Source of the DNA: Ehretia macrophylla
Taxonomy: Eukaryota > Streptophyta > Magnoliopsida > Boraginales > Ehretiaceae
Reading direction: 5' to 3'
Assembly: GCA_037974665.1 (NCBI GenBank)
Contig: CM075764.1
Span: 86,360,825-86,424,824, forward strand
DNA: 64,000 bases
In this document: positions 53,553 to 64,000 of the stretch, one piece after another
Position numbering within the stretch: position 1 is the stretch's first letter
How the letters are laid out: each line of letters starts with the position of its first letter
Position numbers and translations under genes: made by a program
The notes under the pieces: generated by a model
The model's input: the letters and a program-made list of their open reading frames with translations, nothing else
Told to the model about the DNA's origin: nothing
The model's database searches: none

Positions 53553-55255
53553 GCAAAAATAGATAGGCTTATTCTAAGAATCAAACTCAAATGAACTGCC
53601 CATGGCTAAACAAAAAGAAGGAAATAAATTGATGATAATAACCAACTAAATGGATCCATGTACCTACGGAAGAGTAGTCTAAGAAAAGATCTTGAAATTG
53701 AAACTTGTTGGAAACAAAAACGAAGTCAAAAGGCCGAGAAAATTTGAGCAGTAGTTTGAAGTAGTAGCGAGGGAAAAAAGGCAACAAATGTGGGAAAAGG
53801 TAAAAATAAACCCAAACCACCTTATTTATAGAAGAATTGGGTTGGGAAACGAATAGGCACATATTAAATTCAAGTTTTAAATGTTGATATAATGATGAGG
53901 TATAAGTAGCGTGTGAAGAGAAAATGATTGACGTAATATTTATGGCAATGATAATGTTGGCTGATGAGAGAGGCGTAATTAATGACACCGTAATTAGTGA
54001 CTAGGTGCATGAATTTAGCATTTATTGCTTCCCCTGATCAATGCCTTAATATAATAGAACCAGGGGGTAAATGATATGGATTAGGATCCTCTTCTAACTA
54101 GAAGTCATTCTAACCTTCTAACATTGTATCATAACCATTCATTTGAATTTCAAATTACAAACATTGGAGGGAAAATGCTTTTGTTAAGTGAATAAATGAC
54201 TAAGATGCAATGTTAGAAAGTTAGAACAAACTTCTAGTTGGGAGATAATCCAAATCCAAATGATATGGGTAATGAACCTTGCAAGGGTATAAAGGACATT
54301 TAATTATTAAATTTTCATTTATGAGACCCCTAACCAGCCAAAAGTCTAACATAGCTTGTTCATATTCTGACTTGGTACAGATGCCCGATCCCCATGGATG
54401 CTTGAGGAGCCCGTTAACTACCTATAAGGCAGTACATATGACATCATATCTTATGATTGGGAGTAGTATACATGTCAACCTAAGCATGGAGCGGTCCCTC
54501 GGACGTAACCCTGAGGTACTTTGTTTTGTAGGTTCTTGAAGATTAATATCCAACAAGGACTACATCACTAGATTCATACTTTAACACATTTATATGTGGT
54601 GTACTTCAGTTGGACTAATAAATTTCTCACTATTCAATGCATTTTTCTCATTATCCTAGATAATCATAAAAATATAGGGCGTTATTCCTAACATTCGACG
54701 ACGGATTGTGCAAAGATATTGAAGAACTCTATTTTTACCTTTACTAGAGAATTTTAATAAATTTACATTGCATGACTTTGTGTAATATCTTAATTAAATA
54801 AATATAAAAGATATTTAATTAGAAGACTAACTTGAAGCATAATAGCTTGTCTATCGCAAAGGAAAAACCCAAATCCTTCAAAAAAATATTTAAAAACTCA
54901 AAAATTAAAACAAAATAATTAATAAAAAAACCTAATTATAAAAAAAGAAAAATTATAAATAATAAAAAATTTAAAAAATACATAAAAATAAAAAAAAAAC
55001 TGAAAAATACATTAAAAAAATTGAAAAATATATAAAAATTAAAAACTGAAAATACATAAAATATTTAAAAAATTAAAAAACCAAAAAAAAATTAAAATCA
55101 AAAAATTAAAAAAAATGAAAATACATTAAAAATATTAAAAAATATATATATAGCCTATATATGTATAAAAAATGAAAATATACATACACATACACCTATA
55201 TGTAAATATACTATATAATATATACAATACAAAAAAATTAAATAAACTTAAATTT

Positions 55256-55324
<69 letters not shown>

Positions 55325-55600
55325 ATGTGTGTGTGTGTGTGTTTTTCTACATATATTTACTCTATACATATGTATAAACATGCAAAAATGTACATATATA
55401 TATATATATAGCTATAACAATTTAAATACAAAATTAAAGTTACCTTGAATGTGTGAGAGAAAGTGATGGCTTGGGTGAGAGAGAGGGGTTTGGGGGTAAG
55501 GAAATCAAGTTTTGGGGGTAAAAGGATAGAAAAATAAGAGGGTAGTGTTGTTGTCCTCTTGTTTAAACGAGCTATGTGATGAATCGGTGAGGTTGGTTCG
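53553..55600. other. AT-rich DNA with microsatellites, no gene recognised
   Basis: The minus-strand frame at 53587-53988 is hydrophobic/low-complexity and unsupported. From 54880 to 55440 the sequence is nearly all A/T with poly-A runs. Confidence 0.45.
55257..55341. repeat. (AT)n(GT)n compound microsatellite
   Basis: An AT run to about 55305 is followed by GT repeats to 55341; a short AT run follows at 55394-55411. Confidence 0.95.
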
Positions 55601-56251
55601 TGGCATAAGCCCTAATATTTTGGGTTGCGATGGCCTCTTCTGGGCTATCGCATAATTATCTTTAATTGTCTCCAATTTGAGACAATTATGCGATGGCCCA
55701 TGGCCCAAATTATTGGGCCATTGCAAAATTGTCTCTATTGGAGACACTTCAACCATGACCTAGGGCCTTAACTCTGGGCTGTCGCATAATTGTCTCCATT
55801 GGAGACATTTCAGCGACGACTTTAAGCCTTAATTTTTTTTTTAATTGATAGACATCACTAAATCATCTCCAATAGAGACAAATTGGCAACACACCTAATA
55901 AAAAAATATGCTATTGTTGCCAATTTATCTCTACTCAGCAACAAATTGGTGACGACACTATTTATTTGCGCCCATTTTGTAGTGTTTTTCGCTAATAAGT
56001 TGCTATTTGGCAAGAAATTAGCGACAACAACTAAAATTTCCGCAATTGTTCCAATAGTCGTTGCTATTAAGTCGCTATTTGGCGACAAAATTAGCGACAC
56101 ATACTACTTGTCGTCGCTATTAGGTTGCAATGTCGTCGCTACTTTTCACGCCATAATATACCTTTGAGTTTCGTCACCAATGTGTCGCTTTTTGGTGACG
56201 AATTAGCGGCGGTCATATAATTTCATCGCCAAATACAATTTTTCTTATAAT
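55600..56251 (-). mobile_element. CACTA-like transposon end with subterminal repeats
   Basis: The minus strand begins near CATTATAAGAAAAATTG at 56251, close to the CACTA(C/T)AAGAAAAA terminus of plant CACTA elements. It carries many copies of TTTGGCGAC and ATTAGCGAC/GTCGCTA in both directions (55985-56230). A second CACTACAAAATG start lies at 55983. Further left, AATTGTCTCCA(A/T)TGGAGACA-type inverted motifs recur four times (55660-55885). No transposase is seen. Confidence 0.5.
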
Positions 56252-56365
56252 GATAACTCATGAAATATGAACCTTTTTTCACAAACCTCAAGTGTACAAA
56301 TGAACTATTATTAGTCTTTTACTGATCAAACACCCTTTTAGTTCATAACTAACTAAGTTGAATAT

Positions 56366-56541
56366 GACACTTCGATGAAGTCTACAAATGCTTTTGCTTG
56401 TCTACCAGGGGAATCCCAAGATCCTAATGAGGATATCCCATATGCTCAAGATGTGTTGGCAGAAGATCTGTTTGACAGCTTGAAGGATGAATTATTACGA
56501 AAAGCCAAAGATAAAGGAAAAGGAAAGATGATCTGAAGGAA
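56366..56541 (+). repeat. Left copy of the viral terminal direct repeat
   Basis: It is identical except one base (A/C near 56442) to 63227-63402, offset 6861 bp. It holds the last codons of ORF2 and its TGA. After it the sequence jumps within 30 bp to the movement protein region, so most of the intergenic region is deleted here. Confidence 0.93.
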
Positions 56542-56574
56542 AAGCCTTTTATAGGTTACTTAGAGTAAACATGG

Positions 56575-57669
56575 TTGGAAGCAGACAGTATGGCAATTTT
56601 TATCATGCTTTCTACATTTAGAAAGAAAAATAATATAAAGAATGCTAAAAAGGAAGAATTTGACCTTCCAAAACAATTAGATTTGTTAAATAAATGGACT
56701 ATTCTATATGTGCAGCCCAATACTATTTACCAATACGGTATGTTTGAAATTATGGGTCTTAAGCATGTTGTTAAGACTGTTGAACAATCAATCCCTATGG
56801 AAGATGATGAGTTAACGATTAAATTATTGTCTAATGATGATATTTTGTGTCATGATTCTACGCATAATTATTTGCATATAGGTTTAATTCAAATAGCCTT
56901 TAAGTCTCTTACATTAGGAGGATTAAATGAAAGTTTTATTGCAGTTCTTAGGGATGCTAGGAACCTAGATTGGAGACAATCTTTAATGGGAATAACCCAG
57001 TCTAGTCTAGCTTATGGACCAGTCTATTTTAATGTTCGTCCTAATTTACAACTTTCTTTATCTGATAGGAATATACGAGAAACTGTTACTTTATATGTAA
57101 AAACTAGAGGATATAATTATATGCCTCACTCAGAAACTATGAGTATCTATTATAGAATTTATTATAAGGTTCTACATACTTTGAACCCTAACTGTAAATT
57201 ACAGGATGAATCTGGTACAACAGTTATGATAGAGACTAATTTGTCTAAATCAAAAATTACTAGTAGAAGAATGATTAAATGGGAAGAAATAGACTTTCCT
57301 GAAAATTAGAAATTAGAAAAGGTGACTCCTAGTCAACCTAGAATTCAATCAGATTTATCTGAAGTTGTTCAGACAACTGAAGGCGATGTCTTTCTTAGAT
57401 TTAAACAAGAACATTCATTAATTAGGTCTTTTTCATCGAATCACTCTTATATATCTCCGATTGTGGAATTTCCTCAGTCATCAATAGCCTCTACTTCTTA
57501 TATTAGAGAAGATCCTAATAAGGAAATAGATAGGTTTAAACCACCATCTGAAGAGGATGAAATAGTTCAACCCGAAAAGATAGATGCGATAAGAATTTCA
57601 CATAATCGAATTCCTCATGGAATTAATAAGGAGGATATTACTCCATCTGAAATGAGTTTTCACATATGA
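56575..57669 (+). pseudogene. Viral movement protein (30K superfamily), broken
   Basis: This is a cell-to-cell movement protein that modifies plasmodesmata. The frame is open from 56575, with its first ATG at 56590. It contains conserved stretches of caulimovirid movement proteins (SLMGITQSSLAYGPVYFN, LSLSDRN, YYRIYYKVLHTLNP). A TAG at 57307 interrupts it, the same frame continues to a TGA at 57667, and the following coat region is in another frame. The C-terminal part after 57322 is polar and less conserved. The start is uncertain because upstream DNA is deleted. Confidence 0.88.
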
Positions 57670-59459
57670 TGACAACCAAACTCACTTTTTGTCCCGGAAG
57701 CTGGGAAAAAACTTATGTTAACAATTAATTTTTAAATGCTCACTGGCAACCTATTAGGGAATGGATTTCTTCATCTTTTGATAAAACCCAATGGCAAAAT
57801 ATTAAAAATCAATATTATGATTTTATGAGAAAACAACAAAAAATTTATAAATTTGTTCCTTGGTTTATTGATCATTATATTTCTTTTGCTATTAATACAA
57901 TAGAGAGAGAATGGACTGATGTCCAAGGTAACAAGGAAAAATCTATTTTTCCCCATACTAAACCATTAATTATTGGAAAAGATGATTTTCAAATTGAATC
58001 TAAAGCTTTTCTAAAATTATTTGAAAATGGTAATGCTTCTGTTATGATACAGGATTTGAACTCTCCTGTTCAACAAGGAAATTATACTAATTGTACTCTA
58101 CAAATTGTAAGAGAGCGATTACTTATTTTAGAAAAAAAGGTCAATCAAATATTAGATTCCTTAAAGCAGAAACCTCCAAAGGTAACACTCCAGGATACAG
58201 GAAAATTGAAATTAGGGGAAACATCTTTTTCTCAAGCTAAGAAAACAGGTTTTCAACCTGCTCCTAAATTAGAAGGATTTAAGATGGATCCTGAGTCAAA
58301 AATTGACAATTTGATTAATAAAAATTTAGTCCATTTACATATTGGATTATTGTCTGACCTAGGGTCTGATAGATCTACACAGATTAATTCTGACAGTTCT
58401 CAGTCAGAAGATGAATTAATTCCTCAAAATAAATCATCAATAATGAATATTTCAGAGGAAGTAAATAAAATAGAAAGAGGGGAATCTAGTAAATTTGCTA
58501 GTAAACCTAAGAATAATAGGTACTATTATTCTCGTCCTACTCCACAGGATATTTTATATGAGGAAGATACTACTAATTTTAGTAAAAATGCTAGTTTTGA
58601 TCATCGTACTATTTATGAATGGAATATAGATGGTATGACTGATAAACAAATTAAAAGAGTTGTTGAACGCATGCTTATATATGCTCAGATTTGTAAACAA
58701 GTTGGTAATCAAGAACCAGTGATATGTGAAGCTATATTATCTGGATTGTCTGGTCAATTAAAAGGCTGGTTTGATAATTCTGTTACATTGGAAATGAGAC
58801 AAGAAATTGCTCAAGCTACCAGAGAATAAAATGGTGTTATAGTTTCTAATGCTGTTTACACAATGTGTGCTACTATTCTTGAACATTTTTGTAGTCAATT
58901 TACTACTAGTTATGATAGAACTAGGACATTATTACGTAATCTACGTTGTCCTACTCTCACATCTTTTAGATGATATAAAGATGTTTTTCTTTCTAGAGTT
59001 TTTGAACTTCCAGAAGCTAGTGATAGTCAATGGAAGGCACAATTTGTTGATGGTTTACCTGCATCATTTGCAGAAAAAATTAGAAAAGTCTTAATTAAAG
59101 ATACAAACAATAATATTGTTTACAATATGTACACTTATGGTGAATTAATAGGTGTATGTGTCAAAGAAGGATTAGATCTTTGCAATCATATTAAATTAAA
59201 CTATCAGATTAAGAAACAAGGTCTGACAGATAGACAGACATTAGGTCAATTTTGTGAACAATTTGCAATGGAACTTCCATCTACTCGTAGACTTACTAAG
59301 TCTAAAGGGCCTCAAAAGCTTAAGAAATATTATACATCTCCTAAATATAAGCGAAAAGCTAGAAAAAGAAGAGAGAGAAATGAAAGAAAGGGATATAAAC
59401 CTAAGCCTAAGCCTATTCCCACGTGTTATAGATGTGGTAAAAAAAGGTCATTATGCTAA
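57666..59459 (+). pseudogene. Viral coat protein region with CCHC knuckle, broken
   Basis: The reading frame changes from the movement protein frame near 57665. Stops are at 57726 (TAA), 58827 (TAA) and 58971 (TGA). Features: a coiled segment (RERLLILEKKVNQILDSLK), an acidic linker, a core with IYEWNIDGMTDKQIKR, and a very basic part (KRKARKRRERNERK) leading into the zinc knuckle. The knuckle's first cysteine pair is in this frame. A run of seven A (59439-59445) then breaks the frame, and the His/Cys half is read in the next one. The protein would package the viral genome. Confidence 0.78.
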
Positions 59460-62031
59460 TAAATGTCAGCAATTCCGAAAGAAGATAAATGCTTTAGATC
59501 TTGATGATCATACTAAAGAACAATTAGCAAAATTACTTATTGATATAGACAATTTGTCTAGTTCTAGCTCAGATAATGAATCTTCTTCTGATGAAGTTAA
59601 TAATATATCTTCTCAGGAAGATTCTCCATGTGCTTGTAAAGATAATAATATTGATGATGAATATTATAAGATATTATCTCAATTTGATGATTTAAAAGTC
59701 AATATGATTACTGCTGATAAGTGGTTAGATGTTTTAAAACTATTAGAAGATATTAAAGATGATTCTTTAAAATTAAAGATTTTGGAACATTATTCCAAAG
59801 AAAATTCTGTTGAAAAACCCATAGAGAAAATTTTCAGTTCAAAACAGGGTTATAATATTAAGGATGTTATTAATCAAATAAATGGTAAAAAAGGGAAAAA
59901 TATTCCTATCACTCATTATGAATTAAAACATGAAGTTAATAAACTTCAAAGTCAGATCAATGATCTTAGACAAGAAAATCAATTAATTAAAGAACAAATT
60001 GATATGTTTGTTCATCAGGAACCTAGTTCCTCTAATACTTTACCAGATGCTATGGTAGATTTAAATCTTCTTAATATATTGAAGGTTATTACTACACAAA
60101 AATGGTTGGTTAGAATTAATTTACTTATTCAACCAAATCATATGATTAAAGATATGATTGCTTTGATTGATTCTGGTGCTGATCTTAATTGTATACAGGA
60201 AGGATTAATTCCAACTCAGTATTTTGAGAAAACTGCTCATTCTATTTCTTCTGCATCAGGAGAAAAATTAAGGGTTAAATATAAATTACCTCAGGCATTT
60301 ATATGTTATGAAAAAGTTTGTATATCTACTAGTTTTCTTTTAATTGAAAACATGACGTGTCCTATAATTTTAGGAACTCCTTTTTTAAATGAAATTATGC
60401 CAATATTAGGCATAGACAATCATGAAATAACAGGAACTTATAATAAAGAACCTGTGATATTTCGTTTTATTACTGAACCTAGAGAGAAAATCTTAGGGCA
60501 GATAGCTAATTTAATGAAAGCTAAGGAATCACATTTGAATTTCTTAAAACATGAGATGAATATCAATAATATTGATAATATGTTGAAAAATCCTAAATTA
60601 CAGGATAAGATTAAACATCTTACTCATGATTTTTCTTTACAAATCTGTAATGACCACCCAAATGCTTTTTGGGATAGAAAGAAGCATATTGTTTCTTTAC
60701 CTTATGAAATTGATTTTAATGAGAAGATGATTCCTACGAAGGCTCGTCCTTGTCAGATGAATCAGGAATATCTTGATTTATGTAAAAAAGAAATAACTAA
60801 TCTTATAGATAAGCATCTTATTAGAAAATCATACTCTCCATGGAGTTGTACTGCTTTTTATGTCAATAAACATGCAGAACAAGAAAGAGGTAATCCTAGA
60901 CTTGTTATAAATTATAAACCACTTAATAAAGTGTTGAAATGGATTAGGTATCCTATTCCTAATAAGAAAGATCTTTTGGATCGATTGCATAATGCATTAA
61001 TATTTTCAAAATTTGATCTTAAATCTGGATATTGGAAAATATAGATTAGTGAAAAAGACAGATATAAAACTGCTTTTGCTGTTCCTATTGGACATTATGA
61101 ATGGAATGTTATGCCATTTGGATTAAAAAACGCTCATTCTGAATTTCAGAATATTATGAATGAAATATTTATTCCTTTTAGCGATTTTATTTTCGTATAT
61201 ATTGATGATATTTTGGTCTTTTCTAAAGACATACAACAACATTTTAAACATCTTGATATATTTAAGAAAATTGTTATACAAAATGGTCTTGTTATTTCCA
61301 AACCAAAAATGCTTTTATTCCAAACTAAGGTCAGATTTCTTGGTCATAATATTGAAAAAGAAAATATTATTCCTATTAATAGAAGTATTGAATTTGCTTC
61401 TAAATTTCCTGATCAAATTACTGATAAAACTCAATTACAGAGATTTCTTGGTAGCTTAAATTATATTCTACCATATTATAAAAATCTTGCTACTGATACT
61501 GCTATCTTATATGATAGACTCAAAAAGAAACCAGGACCATGGACAGATGTTCATACTGAAAAAATTAAGTTAATTAAATCTAAGGTTAAAAATTTGCCTT
61601 GCTTAATGCTTGCTAATCCTACATAGAATAAAATTGTTGAAACAGATGCTTCAGAAATTGGGTTTGGAGGAATTTTAAAACAAGTCCAACCAGAAACGAA
61701 ACAAGAATATCTTGTTCGATTTCATTCAGGAAAATGGAATAATAGTCAAAAAAAATATGCGACTGTTGCGAAAGAAATTCTTTCGATTGTTAAATGTGTG
61801 TTAAAATTTCAAGATGATTTATATTGTCAAATTTTTTTGATAAAAACAGATTGTCAAGCAGCAAAATATATGTTCAATAAAGATTTTAAGCATGATGTTT
61901 CCAAACAAATGTTTGAGAGATGGCAAGCTAATCTTGCACCTTTTGATTTTGATATTGATTATATTAAAGGGAATAATAATTCTCTTCCTGATTTTCTTAC
62001 CCGTGAATTTTTGCAGGATGATCCCCGCTAG
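59446..62031 (+). pseudogene. Viral protease, reverse transcriptase and RNase H, broken
   Basis: The frame continues from the second half of the zinc knuckle. It has an acidic Ser-rich stretch, a coiled coil near 59930-60010, then a retroviral-type protease motif (LIDSGADLN, near 60165). RT follows (KFDLKSGYW, MPFGLKNA, YIDDILVFSK near 61198) and RNase H (TDASEIGFGG near 61645, DFLTREF at the end). Stops TAG at 61042 (inside RT) and 61624 (RT/RNase H junction) interrupt it. It ends at 62029-62031 with no integrase, which separates it from Ty3/gypsy elements. Confidence 0.9.
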
Positions 62032-63397
62032 GGGAGGATCCTCTAACCCTAATAGGGGAAGAGGAAGATGACGTAACCTTGATCCTAATAGGGTCATTGC
62101 AGGCAAAAAATTAGTTAATTTAGGTGGGATCACCATTGATCCACCACATCCTGATTTTGATAAAATCAAAAAAGTTATTGAAGAAAGCAGTAATACTGCT
62201 CAATCATCATCTTATGCTCATGCCTTTGATCATGAAGAGTCTGATGACTCCTTTAAGATATCTCATCATGAGAAAATAATTTTACCTCTTGAAAATGCTG
62301 ATAAGCAGTGGATCGATGATCCTTGGTACCTTATGGAACGATATTTAAATAATTATATGTTTCCTGTACTTTATTACAAGTCCAGGGTATATTTTGAATC
62401 AATTTTACAAGTCACAAATTCATGTGATATTGAACATTTCAAGAAGAATAATACTCTTCCAATTTATACTTATAGCAAAATCTATATTAGAAAAATTCTT
62501 TCTCCAAATGAATGGGGAATCAGTACTTTAAATGAAAGGCAATTTATTCTTGATAAAAATACTTATCATTTTAATTATTGGGATTATGTGGAAGCATTTT
62601 CCAAAGTTTTCTTATATGAAAACCCACAGCATAAACATTCTTGGTTTATAAAATTCAATCCTGAAATATTTTAGAACTGCAGATTCCCTGCATGGATCCA
62701 TCAATGGTGGAAAAGTTTTGGACCCCCTATCAAAATTCTCCCTGATCCTTATAAAGGACTTTTTACTGAATGGTTGGCAATTTGACCCCATATTGGAAAT
62801 GATCCTGATCTTTATATTGAAGGATCAAGCTCTTTATTTTTCTTTATGGAATTTGGTCTCCCATGGATATGGAAATGGATCCCTGTCGCGGAGATAAATA
62901 AAGAAAAGATGTTTTGCTTGAGAAGAAAATTTCTTTCAAAATTTTGGGCAAAACTCTTGAAAAATAATCCTGAGACTAAGAAACCTTATGGTCAACCCAA
63001 TATCAATGAAATTTCTCAGACGATAGCACTCTATCAAGACCAAATGGAAGAAACAAAAAAAAAGACTCAAGAAAAGGAATCTCCTTTTTCTCATATTTTA
63101 CGAAAAATCCAAATGAGGAAACAGATAAGCTCTCATGAAGATGTTATGACATCATATCTGGATGAAGTCAAGGAAGATTTCTTAAGGCATTTTAAAAGTG
63201 CAGTGGACACTGATTCTACATCAGAAGACACTTCGATGAAGTCTACAAATGCTTTTGCTTGTCTACCAGGGGAATCCCAAGATCCTAATGAGGATATCCC
63301 ATCTGCTCAAGATGTGTTGGCAGAAGATCTGTTTGACAGCTTGAAGGATGAATTATTACGAAAAGCCAAAGATAAAGGAAAAGGAAAGATGATCTGA
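62018..63397 (+). pseudogene. Viral ORF2, function unknown, broken
   Basis: The ATG at 62018 overlaps the end of the RNase H frame by 14 bp. The start is Gly/Arg-rich (RGGSSNPNRGRGR) and cut by TGA at 62069; further stops are TAG at 62672 and TGA at 62783. Recognisable pieces are WIHQWWKSFGPPIKILPD and FGLPWIWKWIPV, then a Lys/Glu-rich C-terminus ending KDKGKGKMI. Florendovirus genomes have an ORF2 of unknown role at this place. Confidence 0.78.
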
Positions 63398-63402
63398 AGG
63401 AA
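63227..63402 (+). repeat. Right copy of the viral terminal direct repeat
   Basis: Counterpart of 56366-56541, in its normal context at the end of ORF2. Confidence 0.93.
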
Positions 63403-64000
63403 TCTGATGAAACTTCGGATAAGACAAAAGAAAAAGCCGAACTTTGCGGGAAAGCAAAATTGCTTTTGAAAAAGCTGTCGGCTACCGACAGTCGGTGGAA
63501 TGTCACTGTTGTTACTTTTAGGATAAGTCCTGTTTACTTTTTATAAAGTTTTTGTCTTATAGACACGTATTGTACAAAGACCCCGGATTTCAAAGTTTTC
63601 AAATCCGGTCTGAGTTGTTTTTAATTTTCTTTTGAGTTCCGCCCAGTTGTATAAATTCAAGGCTTTTAGTTTTCGTGGGCAGAGCTCTAGAGAGCAGCCT
63701 ACTACTTTCCTTTCAATTTTTATATTTTGTAAACACTTGTATATTTTACAAATCAATCGAAGAAAACTTGTTCTTTAGGTATATTCTCTTTAAATTTTTC
63801 AGTTTTATTTTATTTTCTTTCTTTTAGTGCCGCCTAATATGGCAGGCTAGTGATCACACTGTCTATAACCGCCATGGATCTCTAGACATGTTACTCTATA
63901 TTATGAGTTAGACACAGTTGTGGTTGGTATCGTTGTTATGGTAAGACAATCCTCAAGGCAGGCACTTTGTCGCCATAAGTCGCACTGTTGGCCCTTTTCC
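63403..64000 (+). promoter_or_regulatory. Viral intergenic region: hairpin, TATA, leader
   Basis: CTGTCGG-CTA-CCGACAG (63475-63491) is a perfect 7-bp hairpin. TATAAAT at 63650-63656 is followed by GAGCTCTAGAGAGCAG, where transcription could start as in other caulimovirids. The leader is pyrimidine-rich. A TGGTATC match to the Met-tRNA primer site at 63925-63931 lacks the next bases, so it is only suggestive. The region continues past the window. Confidence 0.6.

Larger units (their letters stand above)
56366..64000 (+). mobile_element. Endogenous caulimovirid (florendovirus-like), defective, runs past window end
   Basis: The order is 30K-type movement protein, coat region with one CCHC knuckle, aspartic protease, RT and RNase H, then a second ORF and an intergenic promoter region. 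There is no integrase and no LTR. This is the plan of Caulimoviridae, and the two-ORF layout fits florendoviruses best (from family knowledge; a tree is needed). The left 176 bp repeat the ORF2 end at the right (one mismatch), so the insert starts in ORF2 and passes a full turn of the circular genome. Nine in-frame stops and two frame breaks make it non-functional. Confidence 0.88.

Noticed and set aside
53587-53988. 133-codon minus-strand frame
   Set aside because: Phe/Ser/Leu-rich with no family features; reads like chance in T-rich DNA.
55261-55341. CRISPR-like or satellite array
   Set aside because: Simple dinucleotide microsatellite without spacers; plant nuclear DNA.
56366-56541. Repeat pair taken as LTRs of an element at 56.4-63.4 kb
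   Set aside because: Only 176 bp, lies inside ORF2 coding sequence, lacks TG...CA ends, a primer site next to it and integrase; fits terminal overlap of a circular viral genome.
63925-63936. Viral Met-tRNA primer site
   Set aside because: Only the first seven bases match TGGTATCAGAGC; too weak to call as a feature.

Overview
The window is nuclear DNA of a flowering plant, most likely a eudicot. It holds spliced genes of plant-only or plant-typical families, AT-rich introns and intergenic DNA, microsatellites, and layers of plant LTR retrotransposons and an endogenous plant pararetrovirus. The species cannot be told from the sequence alone.

Host genes lie in the first third. At 2057-4126 (+) are the last three coding exons of a group I bZIP transcription factor of the PosF21/RF2a/VIP1 type; its 5' part lies before the window. 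At 12403-19910 (-) is a complete five-exon FPA gene (three RRMs plus a SPOC domain), an RNA-binding regulator of poly(A) site choice and flowering time. Between them are about 8 kb of AT-rich intergenic DNA in which I see no gene.

From 20.8 kb onward the window is almost entirely mobile DNA. 20784-30690 is a full-length but dead Tekay/Del-type Ty3/gypsy chromovirus (2.45-kb LTRs, Met-tRNA primer site, Gag-PR-RT-RH-INT-chromodomain). Around 30942 is a probable Helitron 3' end. 34738-44367 is a solo LTR of a related chromovirus in minus orientation. It is split by a 7.4-kb pol-less Tat/Athila-like element (35499-42885) that has its own LTRs, an Asp-tRNA-type primer site and one decayed gag-like ORF. 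49724-52677 is a third chromovirus-type solo LTR with a perfect 5-bp target duplication. Fragments of other LTRs and a CACTA-like transposon end fill the gaps. From 56366 to the window end is an integrated, defective caulimovirid (florendovirus-like) with movement protein, coat, protease, RT, RNase H and a second ORF. Its start repeats its end, as expected for more than one genome length of a circular virus.

The most interesting signal is shared by the three chromovirus-type LTRs. Each has TTGACC/T (W-box-like) sites beside the TATA region, a splice-donor-like site downstream of it, then 1.2-1.8 kb later a TGAG...CTCA hairpin whose stem varies in a compensated way, and 22-25 nt after that an acceptor-like AG. 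This suggests an intron within the LTR leader. In one LTR the predicted splice opens a 52-codon reading frame. A second unusual structure is the set of palindromic CTCGAG/CTTGAG-centred boxes stacked just upstream of the TATA box in the pol-less element. All of this is read by eye; no database search was run.
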